DNA from: Oidiodendron maius Zn | Lineage: Eukaryota > Ascomycota > Leotiomycetes > Myxotrichaceae | Direction: 5' to 3' | DNA: 64,000 nt | Assembly: GCA_000827325.1 (NCBI GenBank) | Contig: KN832887.1 | Coordinates: 496,001 to 560,000 of the forward strand | In this document: positions 12,790 to 22,913 of the stretch, piece after piece | Numbering within the stretch: the stretch's first letter is position 1 | Layout of the letters: every line of letters begins with the position of its first letter | Notes under the pieces: generated by a model | Database searches by the model: none | What the model saw: only the letters and a program-made list of their open reading frames with translations | Told to the model about the DNA's origin: nothing | Made by a program: the position numbers and the translations under genes

Positions 12790-14089
12790 ATGATGCCCTC
12801 AAAGCCGTTGAAAATTCTGACGATAGATGGGGGAGGTCTGCAGGCGATCTCAAGCCTTCTCATCCTCGACAAGTTACTTGACACCATAGCCAAGAACAAC
12901 AAAGTTCCTTGCGGAAAACCACGGCCGTGTGATGTTTTCGACGTGATTGCCGGGATCGGCGCTGGAGGCTGGCTTGCAATCCTCCTCGGCAGGTTTCACA
13001 TGGATATTACGACATGCCTCTCAGAGTGGTACAAAATCACCAACCGCATTGAACCGCGGTCTAGAACAGAGGAGATCCGTATGCGGGCATTTCACCACTG
13101 CTATTTCAACCCTAACCGGTTGGTGGAGCAAATTGACTCCTTAACGAAAGTCTACAGCACTGGACAATTCCTATTTGACGACCGCGCAAGCGAGGTACGA
13201 ACTCGCCATGTATTTGTTGCGGCTTTAAGATCTAATGCTAGCGGGTACAATCTCTTCCGCACGTATGAGATCCCAGGAGATGCGAAGCTACCCAAGAGAC
13301 TTCTCGAGGGGCCAGAAACCCCTCATCTATTCAAAATCTCGAGTGCGTTCGGGGTGACAGGCGCTGCAAAATATTTCTCTCCGCCCTGGGACGAGCGAAT
13401 GTCCAAGAGTGGAAGAACGTTTTTCAATGACAACAAGTATCCAAAACCTCACAACATCACTGAGCTAGCTCTCGATGAGGTTTGGGGTCTTTATGGAACC
13501 GAAGTTCCTTTGTCAATCATTGTGAATATTGGACCAGGTCTTCCAAGCAAAACAGATGTGAAGCAAATCGCACAGAGATTCTCATGGGGCACCTCTCAAC
13601 CCATCGAAATACGCCAAACGATCCAGGTCACCTGGCCCGGAAGGTGAGGAACTACCTAAGAAAAGGACCCGCCAAAATTCCCAACAGGAGAGCATTGACC
13701 CAGCCCCAAATGGCCTTTCAGTCAAGTTCCCACAGGACGTACTCGATCAAGAACCAGCTCGTATCCCAGGCGGCAAGAAGCAACTAGCAATGACGCGAAA
13801 CAATACCGTTGGGTCTATCAAGGGGCGAGCCGTTGGAAAGAAGCTGAAGAGACATGAGACAGAGATCGAGGAAGATATCAGGCGGAAACTCAATAACATC
13901 TACAAGGGAGGGGGAAACCTTTACTATCGTCTAGCGCCGGAAGTTGCGCCCCAGGGGACAGCAAGGAATGACTCATCTGCGCCTGGTGTCACTATGGATG
14001 CCACGCTGGAGTTTCTAAGTCTGCCGGTTGTTGCGATTAAGATCGATGAGATTGCGCAGCGGATACCAGAGGTTATGGTCCCTGCCTAG
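12790..14089 (+). CDS. Patatin-like pseudoenzyme (nucleophile serine lost)
   Basis: The frame from ATG 12790 carries a full patatin fold start, KPLKILTIDGGG, then LQAIS where active enzymes have xRG. The elbow reads GIGAGGWLAILLG, so the catalytic serine of GxSxG is alanine and the motif arginine is glutamine. The aspartate region reads FFNDNKYPKPHN instead of DGGxxxNNP. This frame stops at 13645-13647. The family-typical C-terminus (KLKRHETEIEEDIRRKLN, then LYYRLAPE) lies in the next frame, open from about 13560 to 14089. Either a short intron joins them (for example 13627-13687, 61 nt, which keeps frame) or one indel broke the gene. The rest of the fold is conserved over hundreds of residues, so it may be kept as a non-catalytic lipid-binding or regulatory paralog of the divergent neighbour. 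That role is inference. An upstream in-frame ATG exists at 12724. Confidence 0.7.
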
Positions 14090-14470
14090 TTTCTGGTTTC
14101 AAATATTTTGGGCGGTATTTTGCTTCAGGGATTTGCGGGGATATTACAAATGGGAATGATTCAAGCTGGATATTTTTAATGAGTTCATGACCGATGTGCG
14201 CTAGGAAGCCGTCTTGGGTTTTGAGAGTTCTACTAGGAGTCCGGGAGTTGATGACTGAAATATGTAGTGGGGGGGTGGTGTTACCGGACTGGGCTTCTAA
14301 GCTTAGGGATTCTTGTGTTTGTGAGATTTATGTTTTCTATATAATAAATTAATTTGTCAATTATGGATGAAATTGTGTTCACAAATTTTTATCTTAAATC
14401 GTTTACGGATTATTGCAGATCGAACAACAGAGGTTGGGAGTTGTCAAGGGTTATTTGATGGAATATTCCT
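14090..14470. other. 3' flank of the pseudo-patatin gene
   Basis: 381 bp, AT-rich with one G-run. No gene or repeat seen. Confidence 0.4.
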
Positions 14471-14893
14471 TTGCCAGTGGCTAGCATGTATGGCGTATTC
14501 CACTCCCTCAACGTTCGAGTTGGCCATAATTGGAAGATGAGCAATAGCAATCCACTTTGTCCCTGGCATGCCTATTTTTCAGGAAAGCATCGTATTAAGC
14601 AGCATCTCGTTAAGAAATGCGGGCAGGAGAGAAGAATTTGCATAGTTTTCCTAGGAAGCTGGGAAAACAGAGTCGATCATCTCGATAGGCATTTTCAGAT
14701 TGGGTCTAAGATGGCGGATTGGGACTTCTCGAAGGTTATCCAAGGACTGCTTCTTTGGCCGCTCATGAAGAACATCTGGGAGTCTTTACTTGCTGAAAAA
14801 CACGGTTATTCAAATCAGGAAAGGCCCATCTCTGAGTGGTCACACGACTCTTTCGGGAAAATTTTAAAAGCTCTTCGGTACGACATGGAATGA
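14471..14893 (+). pseudogene. Remnant of a fungal C2H2 zinc-finger protein
   Basis: An open frame of 140 codons contains SWENRVDHLDRHFQIG and KMADWDF, which match the second half of the C2H2 finger seen in large fungal regulators (tryptophan, paired histidines, then the GKxMxDW tail). The preceding cysteine pair is damaged: CIVF stands where CxxC is expected. A second finger-like piece, PLCPWHAYFSGKHRIKQH, precedes it. No DNA-binding N-terminus or further domain was found around it, so I read it as a decayed fragment. A short real gene cannot be excluded. Confidence 0.4.
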
Positions 14894-15260
14894 GGAGGCT
14901 GTAGAAGCGGCTCGTCTAACATATAATATGCTACTACACTTCAACTCAGAAGATGGCCATCTGAAGGAACTAGCTAACTACCCCGATGGTACTGCTATTT
15001 TGGAGGCGACCGACGAAAGCAACCTGGCGAGTGACGGGAACGAATATCCGTTTAGAACTGGTGATACTTTAGACTACGCTGAAGGGATGAGTTATTTTAC
15101 CCAAAATATCTACCCGAGCCCAAAAGTGGCTATTACCGAAACCACCTCGCCTGCTAGTGGGTATTCTGTGTTTCAATGGGGTGGGGATACTCTAGGCGTG
15201 GATTGGGCGCTGTGGCCATATTGTTACGAACCTGGAGGGACTATGAGATGCACTCCTTAA
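14886..15260 (+). CDS. Hypothetical open frame, possibly part of the same remnant
   Basis: The frame is open from about 14868 through the ATG at 14928 to the stop at 15260. It reads as plausible protein (NEEAVEAARLTYNMLLHFN, then SDGNEYPFRTGDTLDY) with ordinary codon use. No family recognised. It overlaps the end of the zinc-finger remnant in another frame, and an intron or frameshift might join them. Weak call. Confidence 0.25.
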   Translation, partial: WNEEAVEAARLTYNMLLHFNSEDGHLKELANYPDGTAILEATDESNLASDGNEYPFRTGDTLDYAEGMSYFTQNIYPSPKVAITETTSPASGYSVFQWGGDTLGVDWALWPYCYEPGGTMRCTP

Positions 15261-15577
15261 GGATGAGCCGCTTGGGGTATATCGATGCGAGGTTAAACGT
15301 TCAGCGTCCATAGTAGATTTATCAGCTCAGTAGCATTTCGCCCTACTCAACGGTGTTGGCATCATGACTCTTTCATTACACGCGCATTGCTAAATACTTC
15401 TCAACGATAGATGACTTGCGCAATTATCTCCCTCGAGCCAGTTCCCACAGCCTCAAGATAAAGTTACCATCGGACTTAAATTACATCAGCATCAGCATCT
15501 CGTCATCTCATCAGAATAAACACTAGCCCTGCAGTCAATATCGTTGATCCCCATACTAGACTCCCGTAAACTTCAAA
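15261..15577. other. Gene-free stretch downstream of GH79
   Basis: 317 bp of 3' flank. Nothing recognised. Confidence 0.4.
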
Positions 15578-17510
15578 CTAGCGACCAGCTCCGCTTGTTG
15601 GCAATGCAGTGCCATTATTGCCATTGCTAGCGTTGGCTCTCAGCAAGGTAACTACGATGGCTTCAGTCGACTGGATAGAAACATTCAGCACACCATTCAC
15701 TGGCGTAAGCATCTTAGTATTATTCGTAACTTGGACCCCGATTCCCATAGAATCAAACCCGTAACTCAACCCTCTCCAGGTAATATTTTGGTCTACCTCA
15801 GCGCCAGGCGCAGTGAGATACTCCACCTTTGTTGTTGTCACGTCAGCCGGAATATTCAAACTGACTTGGTGAGTCGGCCTTGGGTATCTTGTCGTGGTAT
15901 TCCACTTATCAAAATTGATAACGACATATTTTGCAAGAGTCCCATCCTCGAATGTTGCATACGCAGAGACATTCCATATTCCTAGGTCCACATTGAGCAC
16001 CTGCATGCTAGGCGATATCCCAACTACGTCCGCTACAAGAAGGTTGCCATAGTAGGGTGGTCGGACTTGCGGAGCAGAGCCATTGACGGCAACGGGAACC
16101 CATGCTGAGTAACCAAATGTTGTACCTTGGTGAAGATAAATGCGCGAAACGTTCTGAAAATTTTAGTTCAATAAAGTGGTGGGTGTAGGCAGAGGTGAAA
16201 TACGTACCAAAGACATTCCAAATAGAAGGTAGTCACACACCCAGAGAGCATTTCCAAACACGCCAGTATATTCAGGTATTCCCAAGTTGACGAAATCGCT
16301 ATTGCTCTCCCCTATAACAAAAGTCACATTGGGATCGTGGTCCCTGAGATATGCCATCGGGGCAACATATTGCGTTAGATTGCCACTAATGGCGGAGTGG
16401 TTCATAAAGTCATCTGCAGTCTCTATCAATAAATATATTTTGAAATATTAACGTTTCCTGACTTTGTAACCTGAGTGCAGAGTTATGTCCTGCTTGGTAG
16501 CTGTATGGGAAGTTAGCAGCCGTCATCGTTAGGTTTCTTAGCCATATCGCTCACTGGTGCAAAGACGCAGATTTCACTCGCTGTTGGGCATTGATACGGC
16601 TATCATTAAATGCACTTATTCTATAGAAATAGGGTCAGCGGATAAATATCTAGTAACTGGAAGAAATGAAATGCTGTACAGAGAGAAGTTTTCAGCATTT
16701 GCTCCACCAGCGTATGTCAGCGCCTGGTATATAGTCCAAGCATTTAATCCATATTCATTCAAGGCAAGAACTTGTTCCGTGACATCTGATGCATGTGCTG
16801 TCCATTCGGTAACATAATCCAATTCTGTGTAGTTTGGCGGACGTACTGATTGTGAAACATACAAGTCGCACTCGTTGCCGATCTCAAAAGACTCTAGATT
16901 TTTACCGATATACTTCAGAGCAATTTTGGCCTCGGCTACCGCATTCAGAATTCCATTCGAGCTGTTCTGCGCTAGATTCAAATCGTAGTGAAATTTGCTT
17001 CCTGGGAAGTTCAGGAACCCTTCAAAGAAGACTGGCCCAACTGTCACTGCCAAAGGGATACCATTAGGTCCTTCTTGCTGGATTACTAGGCCCTGTGTTT
17101 GATTTGGAATGTAATTGGTGCGATCCCTAGCTTCATGAGATCAAGTCAATCTTCCATTGTCTAGTGTATACTGACGCAGATGTCCCTCCCACACGGATAT
17201 ATGGAGCTTTCCCGGTCTTGTTTGTTAGAACATCAATCAAATTTCGAGAAAATAGATTGGGTATAGTAGAGTTTCCTGACAATTCATCGTTAATGAATAA
17301 TTAAATATGACTTAGAGATAGCCACGCACCAGCGTAGTCGGCAAATACATGGACCGCAAAAGAAAAGGAGCCAAAGGCATGATCGACAATTTGAGAAGCG
17401 CCAAGAGGAACCCTTTCGGGGGCTGAAATGAGAAGTTCGGCCGAAGACGTGTCTATGAGTCCAAGACTCAAAACAAGGAAAATGTTATACAGCCAACGAT
17501 AGATAGCCAT
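15578..17510 (-). CDS. GH79 family beta-glucuronidase-like glycoside hydrolase, secreted
   Basis: Seven exons sum in frame to about 540 aa: 17510-17330, 17275-17176, 17126-16680, 16620-16555, 16500-16463, 16422-16208, 16153-15578. The start at 17510 opens with a hydrophobic signal peptide (MAIYRWLYNIFLVLSLGLI). The acid/base glutamate lies in SFEIGNECDLY and the nucleophile in VIGESNSDF, as in clan A GH79 enzymes. The last exon is the beta-sandwich C-terminal domain of fungal members. Several N-glycosylation sequons support secretion. Fungal GH79 proteins remove glucuronic acid or its 4-O-methyl form from arabinogalactan or similar glycans. The donor of the small fifth exon was chosen because it alone keeps frame. 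An upstream ATG at 17666 would hide the signal peptide and was rejected. Confidence 0.85.
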
Positions 17511-18447
17511 ACTTTCTTGTGAAGAAGAGCAAACTAATGTCCAGATTGATAAAATCGTCGCAATAGCATGGACAGACGACAAGTTAAGAGCTTTTAAGCT
17601 TTGACATAATAGGAGACTAAACAAGGGCTCTATAGTAAGCGCAGAACTATCGGTCAAACTCTGCATATCTGATCACCTACTAATGCAGCTATAGCACGAG
17701 ACATGCCATCATCGTGGTCGGTACAGGCAAAAAGAAGCTAATGTTTAAGTGTAGTTGTACCCGAGTTCCGAACAAAAGAGATGCGAAGTCCGAACCGAGA
17801 TCCGTAGCCTCTTATCACCCATCTGTACCATGAATTTATAGTGTTATTTGCAGGTTATATTTCTCTTGAATTCGTTTTGGGAGAGAATCTAACTCTAAGA
17901 GAGCATTGTACCAAAAAGAGAGGAGCATAACTAGACTGAGGGCCGTATGATACCAAGTAAAAGATTAGTTATAGTAAGATACAAGTGCTAGGAGCGTATA
18001 GCATGTAAAGGATTATGGTTATTATGCCTGAGACGATTGCTGCGTGTAAAATTACTCCTACTTATTGCTTGCACAGAGCCCACTTCGACCTTTACATATT
18101 TGACCTTTCAGTTGCCAGAGATCACCAGGAGGTCATATGTGCTTGTCCACGAAGTTAACTGCTATCGTAAAACACCGATATAACTCACTACATCGCAGCA
18201 GGAGCGCAATATATATTCCTAACCATGTATAGCCATCTAGAAAGCTCAACAAACCACTGACTACATTTAATGCGATCAGATGCTACTTTATTATTTGCGG
18301 AAGATCAGAAGCCTTGCCAGCTCAGAGGGGCTAAAAGGCGGTGAGCGATCACATATGGAAGAATTTACAACCTAGCGAAAGCTGGGAGCCTCTTAACGAA
18401 ATACATCAGCGCCAGCCCCACTTTGCATTCTTCAGGATATCGCGAGG
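17511..18447. promoter_or_regulatory. Divergent intergenic region GH79 / membrane protein 1
   Basis: 937 bp without a gene. AT-rich; both promoters must be here. No clear motif or repeat seen. Confidence 0.4.
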
Positions 18448-19752
18448 ATGTCGGCCCTCAATCTACTCTATGTCTTTGCTGCTGTCTTTACACTTGGCGT
18501 GCTATCTGCCTGGAGAATCGCAAACTATGCCGAGAGACACCAATTATGGACCCTCCGCCTTCGCATGTCCTTGTGGCAGCCTTACGTCCTTACATCATGG
18601 ATTCTCTGTGCCTACACTGCTATTTCAATTGCGCTGTATAACTTGAGTCCAGCAATTATTCTTGACTCGAACGAGCAGGGTACTCTCTCAAATGTCCTCG
18701 TATGGCTCGCAATTGGCATAGCTTTTATCGTATCAATCGATCTCGCCTTGCGCGCACTTAAGACCCGCGACTATTTGTGGCTCCGATGGAAAGCTTGGAC
18801 TGGTCCTAGCAGGACAGGAATACCGCCGGCTATAGCGAGATACATTGGTAATTCCGAGGACTGGCACTCCCTTGTCGCATTCGCAAGCAACATTCAGCAG
18901 CACCCTGTTGAAAGATTCGCTGGGTCCTTCATCCACAGTGGCATAGTCGAGGATCCAACTGATCTGCTTCGCGCAAGAGCTGTACTAGATCAGAAGAGAA
19001 ACTTTTTCTGGTCTTCTCAATCTAAAGAAATGTCAGGGGTATATCAACCTATTGTTAGCGACCACTCAGTCTCCATTCTCTGGGGCGAGCATATCGGATT
19101 CCAAAGACGTTGCAGCCGCGGTATTATTTCAGTTCCTCCGAATCTACTAAATGCAAGGCCAGCACTGAAATCGGGATTAAGTGGGAATGCCATATGCTTG
19201 GCGTATGGAATTCTTGCACGGAATAAGGGCCTTGAGCCTGCATCACTTATTTGCAACCTTGGAACAAAAGATTCATTTCGCATATTTGAAGAAGATGGTC
19301 TTTGGCCACACCCCGCAAAAACCTTGCGTGGTTTCTATTACCGGGAACTGAATCAGGCCTTCTCTCTCCTAGGCCACTCTTATGTCACTGCTGCGACTGA
19401 ACTTGCACTGCTGCTTGCTGATTCAGACCCTGCTCTGATTGGTGATTGGCTTGATTCGAACTTAGAGCACCAAGACTTGTTATTTAACCATGAGGTACAT
19501 GCTATGGGAGCGAGTCAAGAGGACTTGAAGAGGCTTTACCGAGGTCATTATGGTGCGATGCTTGTCAGCCTCAGCCTTTATCGCAAAGGTGTTCAGATAC
19601 GCCCCGAAATCACCGTGTTTGACGCTGTGTGTAAACTTGAAGGTGCAGAGCTGCCTTTTTGGGCAGTATCTGACGCTATGGCAGCGCGAAGGCAGAGAGA
19701 GTTAAACACATATGGTCCGACATTGCAGCGTCTTGTGGGTGCTGTTATTTAG
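18448..19752 (+). CDS. Unknown fungal membrane protein, short member of a tandem paralog pair
   Basis: Intronless frame of 434 aa. The first 110 residues hold about three membrane helices (MSALNLLYVFAAVFTLGVL, then a segment around SWILCAYTAISIAL and one around VWLAIGIAFIVSI). A large soluble part follows. It shares ordered motifs with the gene at 21240: WTGxSRT after the last helix, DPTxLL, a central block LWGEHIGFQRRCSRGI, then ARNKGLEPA, and RLYRGHYGAMLVSLSLY near the end. It lacks the C-terminal 100 residues of its partner, which may be a real difference or a truncation. I do not recognise the family or a catalytic motif. The motifs RRxSRGI and RNKGL are the positions to align. Confidence 0.75.
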   Translation: MSALNLLYVFAAVFTLGVLSAWRIANYAERHQLWTLRLRMSLWQPYVLTSWILCAYTAISIALYNLSPAIILDSNEQGTLSNVLVWLAIGIAFIVSIDLALRALKTRDYLWLRWKAWTGPSRTGIPPAIARYIGNSEDWHSLVAFASNIQQHPVERFAGSFIHSGIVEDPTDLLRARAVLDQKRNFFWSSQSKEMSGVYQPIVSDHSVSILWGEHIGFQRRCSRGIISVPPNLLNARPALKSGLSGNAICLAYGILARNKGLEPASLICNLGTKDSFRIFEEDGLWPHPAKTLRGFYYRELNQAFSLLGHSYVTAATELALLLADSDPALIGDWLDSNLEHQDLLFNHEVHAMGASQEDLKRLYRGHYGAMLVSLSLYRKGVQIRPEITVFDAVCKLEGAELPFWAVSDAMAARRQRELNTYGPTLQRLVGAVI

Positions 19753-19910
19753 CTGTCGAATATTTTAGTGTGCCTACAGCTTTTTTCCACAGGGCCGCGA
19801 CGTCGAAAAAGAGTGATCCATTACGAACATCTCGATGAGGGAGCTAGCTGGATGAGAAATGAGCTTAATATAGGCGACATAATGTCGATATGCTATGGTT
19901 AGTTTGGTAT
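19753..19910. other. 3' flank of membrane protein 1
   Basis: Short gene-free stretch ending at the SINE target duplication. Confidence 0.4.
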
Positions 19911-20651
19911 ATTGTCAAAGGTTATTATTATTATTATTATCCTCCGCAATGGCTAAGCCGCGGTACTTCTATACAATAATATCCTATATACAAAGGCTAA
20001 CGCAACCTCTCGGAAGAATCCTCACTGATATGCATACCCCCTTGTAATACAGGCAAATAATCGGGAGGCCTAGGTAAACTCGTCCAGTGGCAACTCTGAA
20101 CCAAACTTCCTCCTTCTCCCTGGGATCAGACCACTGTCCCTGCCTCTGGTGTCCAGCCCTGTCTCTCACTCAGTTCTGTTCCTAGACGGCCTCTGGGGGC
20201 TGGTCGCTTCGCTACTTGATTGGTCGCGGTTGTAGGGCCCTATCACCCTAGTCTCAAGCTCTTTGGTCGCGTATCAATGATTTAGTCTTCGTCGTTTCTA
20301 GAGGCTCACCCCTCTAGAAAGGTAGGGTTTTGCCCAGGTTCTCGGTTAGGCGACCGCTGCTGTGGTATCCGGGAGCAGAAACCGGGGCCAAGGTTCTCGG
20401 TTAGGCAAAAACCGCTGCTGTGATAACCGGGAGCAGAATCCGGGTTCAAGCTAGGCCTAGGGGGAGCAGTCCTAGGTGAACCAGCTAGTCATCTTCTGGG
20501 AGGCAACAGAAGAGGTGCCTAGAGCTGGATTCGAACCAACATCCCTCACATCACAGGTTTAAATAGGGTGGGCGAGACCTATTAGGTTCGATGATGACTT
20601 TTGGGACCCAGGCGCACGACCACTGCGCCATCCGGGCATTGTCAAAGGTTA
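19911..20651 (-). mobile_element. tRNA-derived SINE with 14-bp target duplication
   Basis: Read on the minus strand the element starts at 20637 with a tRNA-like head. An A box TGGCGCAGTGG lies about 7 nt in, and a B box GGTTCGAATCC lies at 20537-20527, followed by a partly pairing acceptor end. A GC-rich body of about 500 bp follows with a duplicated CCTAACCGAGAACC segment. The element ends at 19925 in a run of TAA/ATA units. Identical direct repeats ATTGTCAAAGGTTA flank it at 19911-19924 and 20638-20651. Body length is about 713 bp, in the size class of the Fusarium SINE Foxy (known family; identity not claimed). It sits between the two paralogous membrane-protein genes. The body shows little RIP decay. 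Confidence 0.88.
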
Positions 20652-21239
20652 CAGGATCGAAGGATTTATCAGTACATGTGTGGAATCGTTGTTATTGAGT
20701 TGACTAAGGTTCTAAGCTGCATATAACCACACAATATATGTGCGCCGCCACTCACTACGTTACGGATATTCAGATCACCCGTTCGGATCCGAATGCCCGA
20801 ATATCTTTCACATATATCCTTGTTAAATCCCTGTTTCTCAATATGATGGAGATTGGTCTATTTTTAATTAATTTCCACGTGAGCGAATTTATGTTGTTGC
20901 CCGCTTTTCAGGTCTCCTCTTAATTATTAGATTGACGCCGTGGCTTGGTTACGACCAACCATACTTCTATCTTGTATTTGGTAAGGTGACGGATCTATAT
21001 AATAATCACACGGGACTTCCCTTTCCTTTTTCTAATGACAAACCTGGCCTCAGCCGCAGCACTCGCCCGATTAAAGGATTATTTGCGATAGCTATTCTAT
21101 TATAAGTCAGGTATGCCTCTTCTCCGCTAAACTCAGTTTCCTTTATATCGCTTTCATGCCTCGTCAAAGCACTCCGTGGCCTCCAGGTGACTGATAAGGA
21201 GACTCCTTCTCTTCACCATCTTTTGTCCAATCAATCATT
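20652..21239. other. Upstream region of membrane protein 2
   Basis: 588 bp without a supported gene. Probably promoter and 5' UTR. Confidence 0.4.
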
Positions 21240-22913
21240 ATGCTTCGTCTAGTCTTATTGTTTGTTGGCTACTGCCTGTCGATCGCTTCGTGCCAGCAAT
21301 CATCTGCTGGCGGCCCTGCGGTAAACTTCACTAACGAGACCGGGCGTACAGCTCTACTATGGAGTTCCATCGGCCTCGCAGTCTTGACGTCCCTACTCCA
21401 AGGGCTAGTGACGACAATTGTTGCCATTGCTGAAGACCAGGACATGTGGACATTCCGCTTTCGCATTGCTCGCTTTGAGCATTGGTGGTGGACAGTTATT
21501 TCTACGTTGCTCGCAGTCTCATTTGTCTTGATAGTCCTGTCATTCCTCTCTGGTAATAATAACGACTCGCTTGGTGTTCTAGCCCTCTCTACGGCAACAA
21601 TGATTGCGATTGTGCGATATGCGTTACCAGTCTGGCGCAATCGTGAATATATTGAAAATCGATGGCTTGCTTGGACGGGAAACAGTAGGACAGCTGTTAA
21701 AGCCATCTATAAAGACATGTGCGGAGATGCAACGCTGTGGAGAAAGATGGCAGAGGCGCATACCAAGAACAAGATTGTCTCCCCGCCATCAGACGCGTGG
21801 GGCTTTGCTTTACGGCCTCCACAAGGACTATGGCAGGATCCAACTGCACTCCTAGGAAAAATTGGCAAGAACGACGGGAATTGGGCATATAGACCATCGG
21901 ATGGATCAGTCTGGCCATCCGGACCATGTATATATGATGATGGCCTCGAAGCTGAGGCTAATCAGGTGTCTCTTCTATGGGGAGAAGATGAAGGTTTTCG
22001 ACGACGCGTCTCAAGAGGTATCAACAGCATGCCCGCCGGACTATTAGCATCCCGACCGTTTACCGTTGACGGCTACAACGGAGAAGGCCTTTGCCTTGCA
22101 TTTGGTCTTTTAGGGCGTAATAAAGGCCTGCGACCGGCTCAATATATCTTTGATGTCGAAGATAAGCTCAAAAAAGAGCAAGGAATCACACGCGATAGAA
22201 GCAAGACCAGAATTACTGCAGAGCTCGAAAACTCCTCCACTTGGTCGCCGCGGCCCAACAAAGTCATGCGTTCGTACTACGCCAAAGCTATTGATGAACA
22301 GTACGGTACGCTTCCTGAGGACTTCCGCAATGTTGCTACCGAAATATCCCTCATATTTCTTGACATTCAAGAGATACCGCTACGCACTTGGCTCCGTAAT
22401 AAGCTCGATCAGCAATCAATGGATGTTAATAAACTAATGTCAGCTCGCCCGACCCCAGTTATTACGCGCCCGAAAGCCACACCAGCGCAGCTGCAGACAC
22501 TGTATCGTGCAAGCTACACTTCCATGGTCTTGAGTCTGAATTATTTTGCCCCTAGTGGGACGACAAGCATAACACGCGCTAATTCAGCTTCGCCCGTTCG
22601 GCCAGACTTAATCTGTTTTGCTCTGCTTTGGTTGGCAGATCATGCTGTAAGGCTAGATCCAACGACAGAGCGTTATGTCAGAGGCCCAGGTGTAAATGCA
22701 CCGGAGTGGTGGGTGGAGAATTGGGTCCACGAAAGGCTGAGAACAGAGTTTGCTGGACTCAAGGATGGCTGGAGGGAACCAGCTGCATGGTTGCTGGGAC
22801 TGAAAGGATTTCCGGCCGAATTGGATGTTGGAAGATGGCCCGAATGGCCGGAAATTAAGTATACGCCTGCATATATGACGTCGGCAACCAGAAAACGGGG
22901 TGCCACGCAATGA
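21240..22913 (+). CDS. Unknown fungal membrane protein, long member of the tandem pair
   Basis: Intronless frame of 557 aa. It begins with a signal-peptide-like segment (MLRLVLLFVGYCLSIASC), then three to four helices up to about residue 135, then a soluble region. It repeats the motifs of the gene at 18448 in the same order: WTGNSRT, QDPTALL, LLWGEDEGFRRRVSRGI, LLGRNKGLRPAQYI, MRSYYAKAIDEQYG, LYRASYTSMVLSLNYF. It also has a tryptophan-rich C-terminus (NAPEWWVENWVHERL). Family and function unknown. Two copies on the same strand in this region indicate tandem duplication before the SINE insertion. Possible N-glycosylation sites near residues 29-32 fit an extracytosolic N-terminus. Confidence 0.8.
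   Translation: MLRLVLLFVGYCLSIASCQQSSAGGPAVNFTNETGRTALLWSSIGLAVLTSLLQGLVTTIVAIAEDQDMWTFRFRIARFEHWWWTVISTLLAVSFVLIVLSFLSGNNNDSLGVLALSTATMIAIVRYALPVWRNREYIENRWLAWTGNSRTAVKAIYKDMCGDATLWRKMAEAHTKNKIVSPPSDAWGFALRPPQGLWQDPTALLGKIGKNDGNWAYRPSDGSVWPSGPCIYDDGLEAEANQVSLLWGEDEGFRRRVSRGINSMPAGLLASRPFTVDGYNGEGLCLAFGLLGRNKGLRPAQYIFDVEDKLKKEQGITRDRSKTRITAELENSSTWSPRPNKVMRSYYAKAIDEQYGTLPEDFRNVATEISLIFLDIQEIPLRTWLRNKLDQQSMDVNKLMSARPTPVITRPKATPAQLQTLYRASYTSMVLSLNYFAPSGTTSITRANSASPVRPDLICFALLWLADHAVRLDPTTERYVRGPGVNAPEWWVENWVHERLRTEFAGLKDGWREPAAWLLGLKGFPAELDVGRWPEWPEIKYTPAYMTSATRKRGATQ

Noticed and set aside
20520-20637. Functional tRNA gene on the minus strand
   Set aside because: A and B boxes are present, but the distance is too long, the anticodon arm does not fold normally, and the sequence is the head of a SINE with flanking duplications.
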